A stretch of DNA of 7,425 nt from VAZQ01 sp036522235 (GCA_036522235.1 DATDGG010000053.1:1-7425), one strand, 5' to 3'. Positions 1 to 6,049 are shown, counted from the first letter of the stretch. Program-made: numbers and translations. The notes: generated by a model not told the origin, from the sequence alone.

Positions 1-966
1 CTTGGAGTCGCGCACGATGTCGACGTTGCGCTCCATGTCCTCGCTCGACCAGCCGCGGGAATGGGCGATGTAGGGGAACTGAGGAAAGATGAAGCCCAGC
101 TCGGCAAAGAAGCCGAGCATCTGGCCGGCAACCGCCTGGATGTTGTCCTGGCCGCCGACGATGATGAAGCCCGCCACCTTGTTGCGGATGAGCACGCTGT
201 TACGGATGGTGATCGCGTTCTGCACGCAATTGAGCCGCTCGGCCATCTTGAAATAGAGCGACGACGCGGTGCCCCAGCGGATCGGCGACGCCACGATGAC
301 GGCGTCGGCCCAGTGCACCAGAGCCTCGTAGACGCGGTCGAGCTGATCGTCCGCGTCCATCTGGGTGATCGAGCAAGGCCAGGTGCAGGCCTGCGCGGAT
401 TTCGAATAATAGCCCTCGCAGGCGCGGAACTTCAGATCGTTGAGGCGGATGAGCCGCGTCTGCGCGCCCAGTTCCCCGGCTTCCTTCAAGGCATGGTCGA
501 GCAGGTGGTCGGAGCCGGAAAAGCGGGGATTGCCCGCGTCCATCACGGTGGTCGAAATGCCGGCGAGGCGCAGCGGACCGGCGGCCCGCGCGACCTCGCG
601 CGCGAGCGGATGCGGCTCGTGCGGCGCCTTGGCGCGGCGAGAGGGCGCGGCGACATTGACCAGCACACGCCCGCCTTCGAGCTTGACCGGAAAGGCAGGG
701 ACGCGATCCTCCTCGAAGCCGGGCTCGCCAACGCCGGTGCGGCGATGGAACTTCCAGCCGTGCCACGGGCAGATGATGTAATCGCCGTCGAGACGGCCCT
801 CGCCCAGCGGCCCGCCCACATGGTTGCAGGCATTCGACACGACTCCGAACGCTCCGTCCTTGAGCGAGATCGCGATCGGGATGGCGCGCGCCATGCCGGT
901 TTGCAGCGGCGTCCTGGCAAGCTCATCGGCGCTGCCGATGTCGACCCAGTCTTCTGCGTTCGCCAT
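1..966 (-). CDS. Rieske [2Fe-2S] / NADPH-dependent FMN-reductase-like fusion protein, C-terminus cut off by window edge
   Basis: Probably a soluble redox protein that passes electrons between an iron-sulfur cluster and a flavin; the substrate is unknown. The frame is open for 322 codons from the ATG to the window edge with no stop. Residues about 5-107 form a Rieske-type domain: C47-x-H49, then C66-x2-H69 in the context CPWHGWKF, the usual 2Cys-2His ligand set. After a basic linker (about 108-130), residues 131-322 look like a flavodoxin-fold NADPH-dependent FMN reductase: a strand and phosphate-loop region near GISTT (136-140), a flavin-contact segment ASPIRWGTASSLYFK (226-240), and a GGQDNIQ segment (271-277). 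Three cysteines (C183, C194, C198) sit where iron-sulfur flavoproteins carry a cysteine cluster, but the spacing is not the classical one. The start is supported by a purine-rich GGGGGGAA four bases before the ATG. The 313-bp gap to the CoA-transferase gene suggests a separate unit. Domain calls are by eye; the specific function is not recognised. Confidence 0.85.
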   Translation of the reverse strand, partial: MANAEDWVDIGSADELARTPLQTGMARAIPIAISLKDGAFGVVSNACNHVGGPLGEGRLDGDYIICPWHGWKFHRRTGVGEPGFEEDRVPAFPVKLEGGRVLVNVAAPSRRAKAPHEPHPLAREVARAAGPLRLAGISTTVMDAGNPRFSGSDHLLDHALKEAGELGAQTRLIRLNDLKFRACEGYYSKSAQACTWPCSITQMDADDQLDRVYEALVHWADAVIVASPIRWGTASSLYFKMAERLNCVQNAITIRNSVLIRNKVAGFIIVGGQDNIQAVAGQMLGFFAELGFIFPQFPYIAHSRGWSSEDMERNVDIVRDSK

Positions 967-1004
967 GGCGTTCCCCCCGCTTGGTCCTCGAACGTCCACG
1001 CGAC

Positions 1005-1032
1005 CTTATGACATGCTTGCCCAATCGTCCAA
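1005..1032 (-). promoter_or_regulatory. Weak candidate promoter for the Rieske-flavoprotein gene
   Basis: On the minus strand TTGGAC (1032-1027) is followed after 16 bp by CATAAG (1010-1005), which matches four of six bases of the -10 consensus. Transcription would start near position 998, giving a leader of about 30 nt before the ATG at 966. The -35 match is only three of six, so this is a tentative call. Confidence 0.2.
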
Positions 1033-1132
1033 ATCGTCGATCGGGTGGGAGCAAGCCGCGACACGATCCGGCGCACGCTTGACGCAGACGTGCAAATCAG
1101 CTTATTCGGGAAATTGAAACTCACGATCCATG

Positions 1133-1160
1133 CCCGGCCGCAACCCGCGCCGGGTTTTTT
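1133..1160 (+). terminator. Rho-independent terminator facing right, with no plus-strand gene before it
   Basis: AACCCG (1142-1147) pairs with CGGGTT (1151-1156) across a CGC loop; alternatively CCCGG (1133-1137) pairs with CCGGG (1150-1154). The right arm runs into T1155-T1160 and then GTTT, a classical intrinsic terminator on the plus strand. Both flanking protein genes lie on the minus strand, so the hairpin does not end either of them. It may end a small RNA (see findings) or be a relic. Confidence 0.6.
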
Positions 1161-1182
1161 GTTTCGAGAGCCGGGCAACAAC

Positions 1183-1238
1183 CGTAGGGGCGCCCGCAAC
1201 GGGGCGCTCGACAGGCGGCCACAAGGGCCGGCCCTACG
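1183..1238. repeat. Cloverleaf-like palindromic intergenic repeat (REP/RIME-like)
   Basis: An outer 7-bp inverted repeat, CGTAGGG (1183-1189) with CCCTACG (1232-1238), encloses two hairpins: GCGCCC (1190-1195) with GGGCGC (1202-1207) around a 6-nt loop, and CGGCC (1216-1220) with GGCCG (1226-1230) around a 5-nt loop. Together they would fold as a three-way junction. GC-rich nested palindromes of this kind between genes are typical of short dispersed elements in bacterial genomes. Only one copy occurs in this window, so dispersal is inferred. Confidence 0.55.
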
Positions 1239-1250
1239 TCGTCGGACCAC

Positions 1251-1263
1251 CTCGCGAAGCGAG
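1251..1263 (-). terminator. Short hairpin just beyond the CoA-transferase stop codon, possible 3' end of the operon
   Basis: On the minus strand CTCGC-TTC-GCGAG forms a perfect 5-bp stem starting 17 nt after the TAG of the CoA-transferase gene. No T-run follows, so it is not a standard intrinsic terminator. It may protect the 3' end of the operon mRNA or work with Rho and the larger palindrome next to it. A 10-bp palindrome, AACCGCGGTT (1284-1293), spans the last codons of the gene. Confidence 0.3.
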
Positions 1264-1279
1264 CCCGGCTGACCCGAAG

Positions 1280-2572
1280 CTATAACCGCGGTTCTTTGTT
1301 TCCGGACTGTATTTTCAATGAACTGGGGGTTGGACTGCACCCCAGATCGTCGCTGCAGACGATCCGTGCGTCGACGAGCCTGTCGAAGGCGGCGTCACAA
1401 ATGCCGACCTCGCGGAGCAGCTCGCGATTGTGTTGGCCAAGCGCTGGCGCGGGCGCCCGGATTGATCCCGGCGTCTCGCCAAGCCGGGGCACCACGTGGT
1501 GCATTGGAATCCGGCCCATCTCGGGATCAGGGTAGTCGGCGATCACTTCGCGCGCGATGAAATGTGGATCCTCGAGGATCTGGGCGGTGTCGTAGATCGG
1601 CCCGATCGTCACTTCCGCCGCCTCGAAGAAGGCGACGTTCTCGGCCTGCGTTCGTACGGCGATGAAGGCACCGATGATGGCGTCGAGCTCATCCGCGTGG
1701 CGCAGGCGATCGATATTGGTGCGGAAGCGCGGATCGTCAACGAGGTCGGGCCGGCCGATGGCGCGGAAGAGGCGCTCCGCCATCTTCTGGATCGAGCCGG
1801 ACAGCCCCACATACTTGCCGTCCCGACACATATAGGCGTTGCGCGGGGCGGAATTCGTCGAGCGGCTGCCGGTGCGCTGCTTCACCTCGCCCGTCAACCG
1901 GTAGTTCGCAGCCTGCGGGCTAAGGATCGCGAAGAGCGGGTCGAGCAGCGGTAGATCGACGATCTGGCCGCGGCCACCATTCACCTCGACCTCTCGCAGC
2001 GCGATCATCGCCGCCGACGCGCCATAGATACCCGCGACGCCATCCGCCAGATACATGGGCGGCAGCACCGGCTCGCGGTCCGGGAAACCGTTGATGGCCG
2101 CAAAGCCGGACATACCCTCGATGACTGTTCCAAAGCCGGGTCGTTGGGCGTAGGGCCCATCCTGCCCCCACCCCGAGATGCGAATGACGACGAGCCCGGG
2201 ATTGATCTCCAACAGCGTCTGCGGCGAAAGGCCCATTTTCTCCAGCACGCCCGGCCGGAAGCTCTCGACGAAGATCTTCGCCGCGGGGACGAGCCTGCGG
2301 ATGATGTCCGAAGCGCGCGGGTCACGCAGCCCGAGGCAGAGGCTCCTCTTGTTACGGGCATAGACCTTCCAGTGCGTGTCGACGCCTTCGGTCTTCCAGG
2401 CCCGGAGCGTGTCACCTTCGGGCGGTTCGACCTTGATCACGTCGGCACCGAAATCGCCGAGGATCTGCGTGAGGACATTCCCGGCGAAGAGCCGAGACAG
2501 GTCGAGGACACGGATTCCGTCGAGCGGGCCCCTGGCGCCCGCTTGATAGTCGCGCTTGTGGAGCTCGCTCAT
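1280..2572 (-). CDS. CaiB/BaiF family III CoA-transferase
   Basis: Predicted to move CoA from an acyl-CoA donor to a free carboxylic acid in the cytoplasm. In this operon it would activate the imported hydroxy acid so that the neighbouring lyase can cleave it. The product is 430 aa, normal for family III enzymes. It opens with the family's typical GPLDGIRVLDLSRLFAGN (15-32), continues with LGDFGADVIKVEPP (38-51) and VESFRPGVLEKMGL (102-115), and has an Asp at 177 in the segment YLADGVAG, the position of the catalytic aspartate that forms the acyl-anhydride and glutamyl-like intermediates in the family. The frame extends 17 codons further upstream, but the ATG at 2572 is preferred: it lies one base after the stop of the lyase gene and has GGGAGG at the right distance. 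Family members include succinyl-CoA:malate/citramalate, itaconate, formate, carnitine and bile-acid transferases. Substrate is inferred from neighbours only. Confidence 0.93.
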   Translation of the reverse strand: MSELHKRDYQAGARGPLDGIRVLDLSRLFAGNVLTQILGDFGADVIKVEPPEGDTLRAWKTEGVDTHWKVYARNKRSLCLGLRDPRASDIIRRLVPAAKIFVESFRPGVLEKMGLSPQTLLEINPGLVVIRISGWGQDGPYAQRPGFGTVIEGMSGFAAINGFPDREPVLPPMYLADGVAGIYGASAAMIALREVEVNGGRGQIVDLPLLDPLFAILSPQAANYRLTGEVKQRTGSRSTNSAPRNAYMCRDGKYVGLSGSIQKMAERLFRAIGRPDLVDDPRFRTNIDRLRHADELDAIIGAFIAVRTQAENVAFFEAAEVTIGPIYDTAQILEDPHFIAREVIADYPDPEMGRIPMHHVVPRLGETPGSIRAPAPALGQHNRELLREVGICDAAFDRLVDARIVCSDDLGCSPTPSSLKIQSGNKEPRL

Positions 2573-2573
2573 C

Positions 2574-3458
2574 TCAAGCCTCCCGACTGCGCATCGCGGA
2601 TGCGTGGAGATCGGCAAACGCAACGATTGCGCGGGCGCGGATCAGAAAAGGCTCGTCGATCATGTGCCCTTCGACGAGGTAGGCAGCGACTCCCTTTGCC
2701 TGCGCCTCCGCAGCTGCAGCGAGAATGCGGCGCGCGCGCTCGATCTCGGCCGGCTTCGGCATGAATGCCGCGTTGGCGATGGCGACCTGGCTCGGGTGGA
2801 TGCAGCTCTTGCCGGCAAAGCCATGCCGCCGAGCGGCCTCGCATTCCGCCTGGTAGCTGCCGGGATCGCTCACGACCGGGTAGGCACCGTCATAGGCCGC
2901 AACACCCGCCTCCGCCGCCGCAAGGCGTACCGCGACGCGAATATGTGCGAGCGCAGCCGGGTCGGAGCGATCGATGCCACAGGGTTCGAGAAGGTCAGCA
3001 TAGCCAATCTGGAGACCGGCGACGCGTGGATGAGCGGTCGCGAGTTCCGCCGCCTTCCGCAGTGCCTTGGGGGTTTCGATGTTCACCAGAATGCGAATGC
3101 GGCCGGCTTCGCGACCTGACTTCTCCAAGCGGTCGAGCACAGCGGCGGCCCGGACGATGGCATCAACCTCCTCGACCATCGGCAGATTGACCAGGTCGAG
3201 CCGGGGTCCGACCACGGCCTCCATGTCGGCCTCGAAGAAGGGCGTCCCGACAGCGTTCACGCGGACAACCAGAACCTTGCCGGTATTTGCCGGAACGTCG
3301 CGCATGAAGGATGCCAGGCACAACCGCGCCTCCCCTTTCCGCTCCTTCGTTACCGCGTCCTCGAGATCGAAGGAGAGCGCGTCTGCGTCGCAGGCGACCG
3401 CCTTCGCAAACAATTCCGGCCGCGAGCCCGGAACAAAGAGCTTGCTGCGCATCAACAT
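2574..3458 (-). CDS. CitE-like / malyl-CoA lyase-type C-C lyase (HpcH/HpaI superfamily)
   Basis: Predicted Mg2+-dependent lyase that splits a 3-hydroxyacyl-CoA thioester such as malyl-, citramalyl- or citryl-CoA into acetyl-CoA and a 2-oxoacid. The product is 294 aa, close to the usual size of free-standing CitE-like enzymes. Signatures: RSKLFVPG (4-11), DLEDAV (31-36), the active-site Arg R66 in VVRVN, metal-binding Glu E128 in NIETP and Asp D155 in GYADL, and GFAGKSCIHPSQV (213-225), which is typical of the family. The first of two ATGs (3458 rather than 3452) is chosen because GAGGA lies 8 nt before it; that sequence overlaps the transporter stop, and the intergenic gap is only 11 nt. No citrate-lyase accessory genes (acyl-carrier subunit, alpha subunit, prosthetic-group synthesis) are present, so it probably acts on free CoA thioesters supplied by the adjacent CoA-transferase. 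Exact substrate unknown. Confidence 0.93.
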   Translation of the reverse strand: MLMRSKLFVPGSRPELFAKAVACDADALSFDLEDAVTKERKGEARLCLASFMRDVPANTGKVLVVRVNAVGTPFFEADMEAVVGPRLDLVNLPMVEEVDAIVRAAAVLDRLEKSGREAGRIRILVNIETPKALRKAAELATAHPRVAGLQIGYADLLEPCGIDRSDPAALAHIRVAVRLAAAEAGVAAYDGAYPVVSDPGSYQAECEAARRHGFAGKSCIHPSQVAIANAAFMPKPAEIERARRILAAAAEAQAKGVAAYLVEGHMIDEPFLIRARAIVAFADLHASAMRSREA

Positions 3459-3469
3459 GGTTGCAATCC

Positions 3470-4840
3470 TCAAAACAGCTTGAAATTGGCCATCGCCATG
3501 ATCGCCAGGGTGACGGTGAGAGCGCCGCCGATCCGCGTGGCGACCTGAGCGAAAGGCATGAGCTCCATTCGCTCGGCGGCGGTCAGAATCATGACATCGC
3601 CCGTGCCGCCGAGGCCGCTGTGGCAGGCGTTCACGATGGCGGCCTCGATCGGATACATCTTGAGGAGACGGCCGACGTAATAGCCCGTGCCCGTCAGTGA
3701 CAGGACGGTGGCAGTGATGGTGACAAGATTGGCCGGATGGAGCGCCTCGACGAGCTCGTGCCAAGGCGTCAGCGCGACCGCGGTCGAGAAGAGCAACGGG
3801 TAGGTCACCGCCGTCACGAAGAAACGGAAGACGACGCGTGCGCCCTCCTCGATCGGCGGCGGGGCGGCGCGCAGAAGCTTTGCCACGACGACGAGGAACA
3901 GCATCGCGACCGGCGCCGGCAGGCCGAATTGCAGCTGGATAAGCGTGCCAAGGACGTAGATCGCTATGCCGGTGATACCGCCCGCTGCGACCGTCGCGAC
4001 GTCGACCGCGGTCGTGCCGGAATGAGCCTGGTCGTGACGCGGATCGATAGCGTCGGCCTCGCTGCGGCCCGGCTGGAGCAGGCCGTTGCCAGTGAGGTCA
4101 GGCCGGCGTTTGCCGAGCGTGTTCAGCGCGCCGCAGCAGATGATTGCGACAAGGTTGCCAAAGAAGACGAGCGGCAGGATCTGTCCGAGCATCTTGCCTT
4201 GGTCGACGCCGAGCGCCTCTGCGTATCCGACTGAGAGTGGGATCGCGCCTTCACCGACGCCGCCGGCCATTACCGGCACTGCGACATAGAAGATCGAATG
4301 CCAAAAACCGGCCCCGCAGATCCAGCCCAGCGTGCCGCCGACGAGCAGGGCGACCACCGATCCGGCGGCGAGCGGAATGAAGATTTTGACGAAACCCTCG
4401 ATCAGGACGCGGCGGTTCATGCTCAGGATCGAGCCGGCGACCACCGCCGTGATGAACAGGTAGATGAAGTTTGTCGACTTCGTGAAGGTCGTGACCTGCT
4501 GAATCATCGTGGCCGGCAGAAGTTGCTGCGCGACCAGAAACGACGGAAGGAAGATGGTGACGAGCGAAGAACCGCCGACCTTGTTCAGGATCGGGATGTG
4601 CTTGCCGATCTCGGCACAGGTGAAGCCGCCGGTGACGAGAACCGCGATCATCACGGTGACCTCGCCCGAGATTTTTCCCTTGATCGAGAAGGCGGCAATG
4701 AGCGCCAACAGAAGGACGTATACCGGGAGGGGAATAATGCCCACCCGGCGATCCATCAGTCGCTGCCACAACGGATCGGCCACAGGCCGCGGAGCGGCGA
4801 TATCGCTCGCGGTCTGATTGGTAACGAGCTGGGTGTTCAC
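3470..4840 (-). CDS. 2-hydroxycarboxylate transporter (2HCT family, CitS/CitP/MleP type), GTG start
   Basis: Inner-membrane secondary carrier, expected to import malate, citrate, citramalate or a similar 2-hydroxy acid with Na+ or H+. With the GTG start it is 456 aa, near the roughly 445 aa of Klebsiella CitS. Family landmarks: IGIIPLPVY-like entry (34-41 here GIIPLPVY), EIGKHIPILNKVGG (77-90), the first reentrant-loop motif AGGVGEGAIPLS (192-203), and the second, HSGLGGTGD (407-415), followed by ERMELMPFAQVATRIGG (423-439). R424 and R436 match the arginines after the second loop that contact substrate in CitS. Many hydrophobic segments cover the chain, with a hydrophilic central loop at about 243-278. 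The frame stays open 31 codons upstream, but those residues are not membrane-like; GTG at 4840 has GGGAGGA five bases before it. It is the first gene of the operon, 11 nt before the lyase. Confidence 0.93.
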   Translation of the reverse strand: MNTQLVTNQTASDIAAPRPVADPLWQRLMDRRVGIIPLPVYVLLLALIAAFSIKGKISGEVTVMIAVLVTGGFTCAEIGKHIPILNKVGGSSLVTIFLPSFLVAQQLLPATMIQQVTTFTKSTNFIYLFITAVVAGSILSMNRRVLIEGFVKIFIPLAAGSVVALLVGGTLGWICGAGFWHSIFYVAVPVMAGGVGEGAIPLSVGYAEALGVDQGKMLGQILPLVFFGNLVAIICCGALNTLGKRRPDLTGNGLLQPGRSEADAIDPRHDQAHSGTTAVDVATVAAGGITGIAIYVLGTLIQLQFGLPAPVAMLFLVVVAKLLRAAPPPIEEGARVVFRFFVTAVTYPLLFSTAVALTPWHELVEALHPANLVTITATVLSLTGTGYYVGRLLKMYPIEAAIVNACHSGLGGTGDVMILTAAERMELMPFAQVATRIGGALTVTLAIMAMANFKLF

Positions 4841-4845
4841 GATCT

Positions 4846-4852
4846 TCCTCCC
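4846..4852 (-). promoter_or_regulatory. Strong ribosome-binding site that fixes the GTG start of the transporter gene
   Basis: The minus strand reads GGGAGGA-AGATC-GTG, a near-perfect Shine-Dalgarno sequence 5 nt before GTG at 4840. The upstream in-frame ATGs (4933 and later) lack such a site and would add an Arg/Pro-rich leader, so the GTG is the likely initiator. Confidence 0.75.
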
Positions 4853-4966
4853 AGGATTTGTCGTTTTTGTAGGCCGTCGATCGGACGGGACGCTTGGAAC
4901 GGGCATCGCGGCCCGCATGCGAAGCATCGACACCTCGCCGGTGGGCGGATGTCCTTCTGAGGAAAC

Positions 4967-4996
4967 TTGTCACTCAACTCTCTTCCCGCGTAAAAT
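4967..4996 (+). promoter_or_regulatory. Sigma70-type promoter for the LysR-type regulator gene
   Basis: TTGTCA (4967-4972) and TAAAAT (4991-4996) each differ from the consensus by one base and are separated by 18 bp. Transcription would start near 5003, leaving a leader of about 25 nt before the ATG at 5029. The first T-N11-A box begins at the last base of the -10 element and covers the start point, so a bound regulator would block its own promoter. Confidence 0.6.
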
Positions 4997-5008
4997 GCAA
5001 TAATGGCA
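4996..5008. promoter_or_regulatory. Candidate LysR-type operator, box 1 (TGC-N7-GCA)
   Basis: TGCAATAATGGCA fits the T-N11-A pattern bound by LysR-type regulators, with TGC/GCA inverted arms. It lies between the divergent operon and the regulator gene and overlaps the -10 element and start site of the rightward promoter. In the common model it could be the activation site for the leftward operon. Confidence 0.5.
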
Positions 5009-5015
5009 ACAATCA

Positions 5016-5030
5016 ATGATCAAATATCAT
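5016..5030. promoter_or_regulatory. Candidate LysR-type operator, box 2 (ATGAT-N5-ATCAT), overlapping the regulator start codon
   Basis: ATGAT (5016-5020) and ATCAT (5026-5030) form a perfect 5-bp inverted repeat, with T-N11-A from 5017 to 5029. Its centre is 21 bp from the centre of box 1, two turns of the helix, so a LysR tetramer could bind both sites on one face of the DNA. The site includes the first bases of the regulator start codon. Confidence 0.45.
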
Positions 5031-5946
5031 GAAGCTGCCGATTGATGGGATACAGGCATTCGTTCAGATTGCCGAGCTCGGGAATTTCAACAGGGCCGCG
5101 GAGAAGCTCTTCATAACCCAGACGGGCCTGACGCGGCGCATCCAGCGCCTGGAAGCCTTCGTCGGCACGAAGCTTCTCGACCGTACGACCCGCTCGACGA
5201 CCCTGACCAAGGTCGGCCGTGAGTTTCTCCCGCTCGCGACGCGCCTTGTCGACGATCTGACCAACGGACTTGATCGTCTGCGGACAACCTCGCGCCTGTC
5301 GCTTGGCGACGTGACGGTTGCGACACTGCAATCGGTGGCGTTCCGTCAATTGCCGTTGGCGCTGCGAATCTACGCCAGGAAGTACCCGCGCAACCGGGTT
5401 CAGTTGCTCGAACGATCCGGGGCGCTGGTAACGGAAGCCGTGCGGCAGAACCAAGCGGATTTCGGCATTCACATCCAGCAGAACGCCCAGTCGGATCTGG
5501 TGGAGGATCTGCTCATGCGCGATCCCTTCGTCCTCGTGTGCGGTCGCGGCCATCCGCTTGCGAAGGCTGCCGAGGTGGCTTGGTCCGATCTCGGCGACGT
5601 CGATTTGATCACGCTTGGAGGCGCGAGCGGCAATCGTCGCATCGTGGAGGCTCAGCTGACCAAGGCTGGACTGCAGGCGCGCGGACGCTTCGTCGTGGAG
5701 AGCACCCCGAGCGCCATTGCGCTCGCCAAGGCCGGCGTGGGTGCCGCCATTCTGCCGGCCGCCATGAAGGCCAGCGTCGTCGCGACCGGGCTTGTCGAAA
5801 TTCCCCTCGTGGGCCCCATCGTCCACCGATCCATTGGTCTGGTGCGGCGGCGCAACGAGACTCTGACGCCCGCTGCGGCCGCACTCTACAAGATCGTTAA
5901 GACAGAACTTTCCCTGCCGAAGGCAAAAGCGAGCGCAGACGGGTAG
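5029..5946 (+). CDS. LysR-type transcriptional regulator, divergent to the 2-hydroxycarboxylate operon
   Basis: DNA-binding regulator expected to control the divergent transporter-lyase-CoA-transferase operon and its own gene. The product is 305 aa, a standard length. The N-terminal winged helix-turn-helix covers about residues 5-63, with the family pattern FVQIAELGNFNRAAEKLF (11-28), then TQTGLTRRIQRLE and LLDRTTRSTTLTKVG (49-63). A linker helix follows, then a substrate-binding domain from about 92 to 295, with DFGIHI (144-149) and GVGAAILPA (236-244) at typical positions. No good Shine-Dalgarno precedes the ATG; the upstream DNA is AT-rich and holds the operator-like repeats. The divergent position 188 bp from the transporter start is the classic LysR arrangement. 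The effector is not readable from sequence; the transported acid or its CoA ester are natural candidates. Confidence 0.93.
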   Translation: MKLPIDGIQAFVQIAELGNFNRAAEKLFITQTGLTRRIQRLEAFVGTKLLDRTTRSTTLTKVGREFLPLATRLVDDLTNGLDRLRTTSRLSLGDVTVATLQSVAFRQLPLALRIYARKYPRNRVQLLERSGALVTEAVRQNQADFGIHIQQNAQSDLVEDLLMRDPFVLVCGRGHPLAKAAEVAWSDLGDVDLITLGGASGNRRIVEAQLTKAGLQARGRFVVESTPSAIALAKAGVGAAILPAAMKASVVATGLVEIPLVGPIVHRSIGLVRRRNETLTPAAAALYKIVKTELSLPKAKASADG

Positions 5947-5957
5947 TTTCTTGTTAG

Positions 5958-5981
5958 TTGTGGACGCTAATTGTGGACCAC
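5958..5981. repeat. Tandem TTGTGGAC pair with a GTGGACCAC palindrome after the regulator gene
   Basis: TTGTGGAC occurs at 5958-5965 and again at 5971-5978, 13 bp apart start to start, and the second copy extends into the 9-bp palindrome GTGGACCAC (5973-5981). It lies directly after the regulator stop codon in the upstream region of the acyltransferase gene. It could be a protein-binding site or chance. Confidence 0.25.
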
Positions 5982-6033
5982 ACCCGGCTGCTCGCCACCG
6001 CCGGCACGGTTAACGCGGTCCTAATCCCACCCT

Positions 6034-6049
6034 TGGCACTTTCCTTGAA
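6034..6049 (+). promoter_or_regulatory. Sigma54-like promoter element upstream of the acyltransferase gene (imperfect)
   Basis: TGGCAC-N5-TTGAA has the exact spacing of the -24/-12 sigma54 consensus (TGGCAC-N5-TTGC), but the conserved GC at -12 is GA here. Transcription would start near 6060, about 75 nt before the ATG at 6134. No convincing sigma70 pair was seen in the same interval. Confidence 0.2.

Larger units (their letters stand above)
967..1279. other. 313-bp intergenic region holding a terminator, a palindromic repeat and a small hairpin
   Basis: No convincing protein-coding gene lies here. From left to right it holds the upstream region of the Rieske-flavoprotein gene, a rightward -35-like CTTGACG (1078-1084), a hairpin with a T-run facing right (1133-1160), a cloverleaf-like palindromic repeat (1183-1238), and a short hairpin (1251-1263) just beyond the CoA-transferase stop codon. 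Reading frames that cross the region are low-complexity, arginine-rich translations of GC-rich DNA and resemble no family I know. Confidence 0.7.

Noticed and set aside
61..1011. Long plus-strand reading frame of 316 codons opposite the Rieske-flavoprotein gene
   Set aside because: Its translation is Arg/Ala/Asp-rich without family motifs, while the minus strand encodes clear Rieske and flavodoxin-like motifs over the same bases. It is a GC-rich antisense shadow.
2573..2623. Upstream ATG that would extend the CoA-transferase by 17 residues
   Set aside because: The extension overlaps the lyase gene and has no family resemblance; the ATG at 2572 has a good ribosome site and follows the lyase stop by one base.
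4903..4920. Imperfect hairpin (GCAT-c-GCG / CGC-ATGC) in the transporter leader, considered as an attenuator or riboswitch part
   Set aside because: A single short stem with a bulge, no T-run, and no recognisable riboswitch core; too little to call.
4841..4933. Upstream ATGs that would extend the transporter by up to 31 residues
   Set aside because: The extra residues are Arg/Pro-rich and unlike the family N-terminus; the GTG at 4840 has a near-perfect ribosome site.
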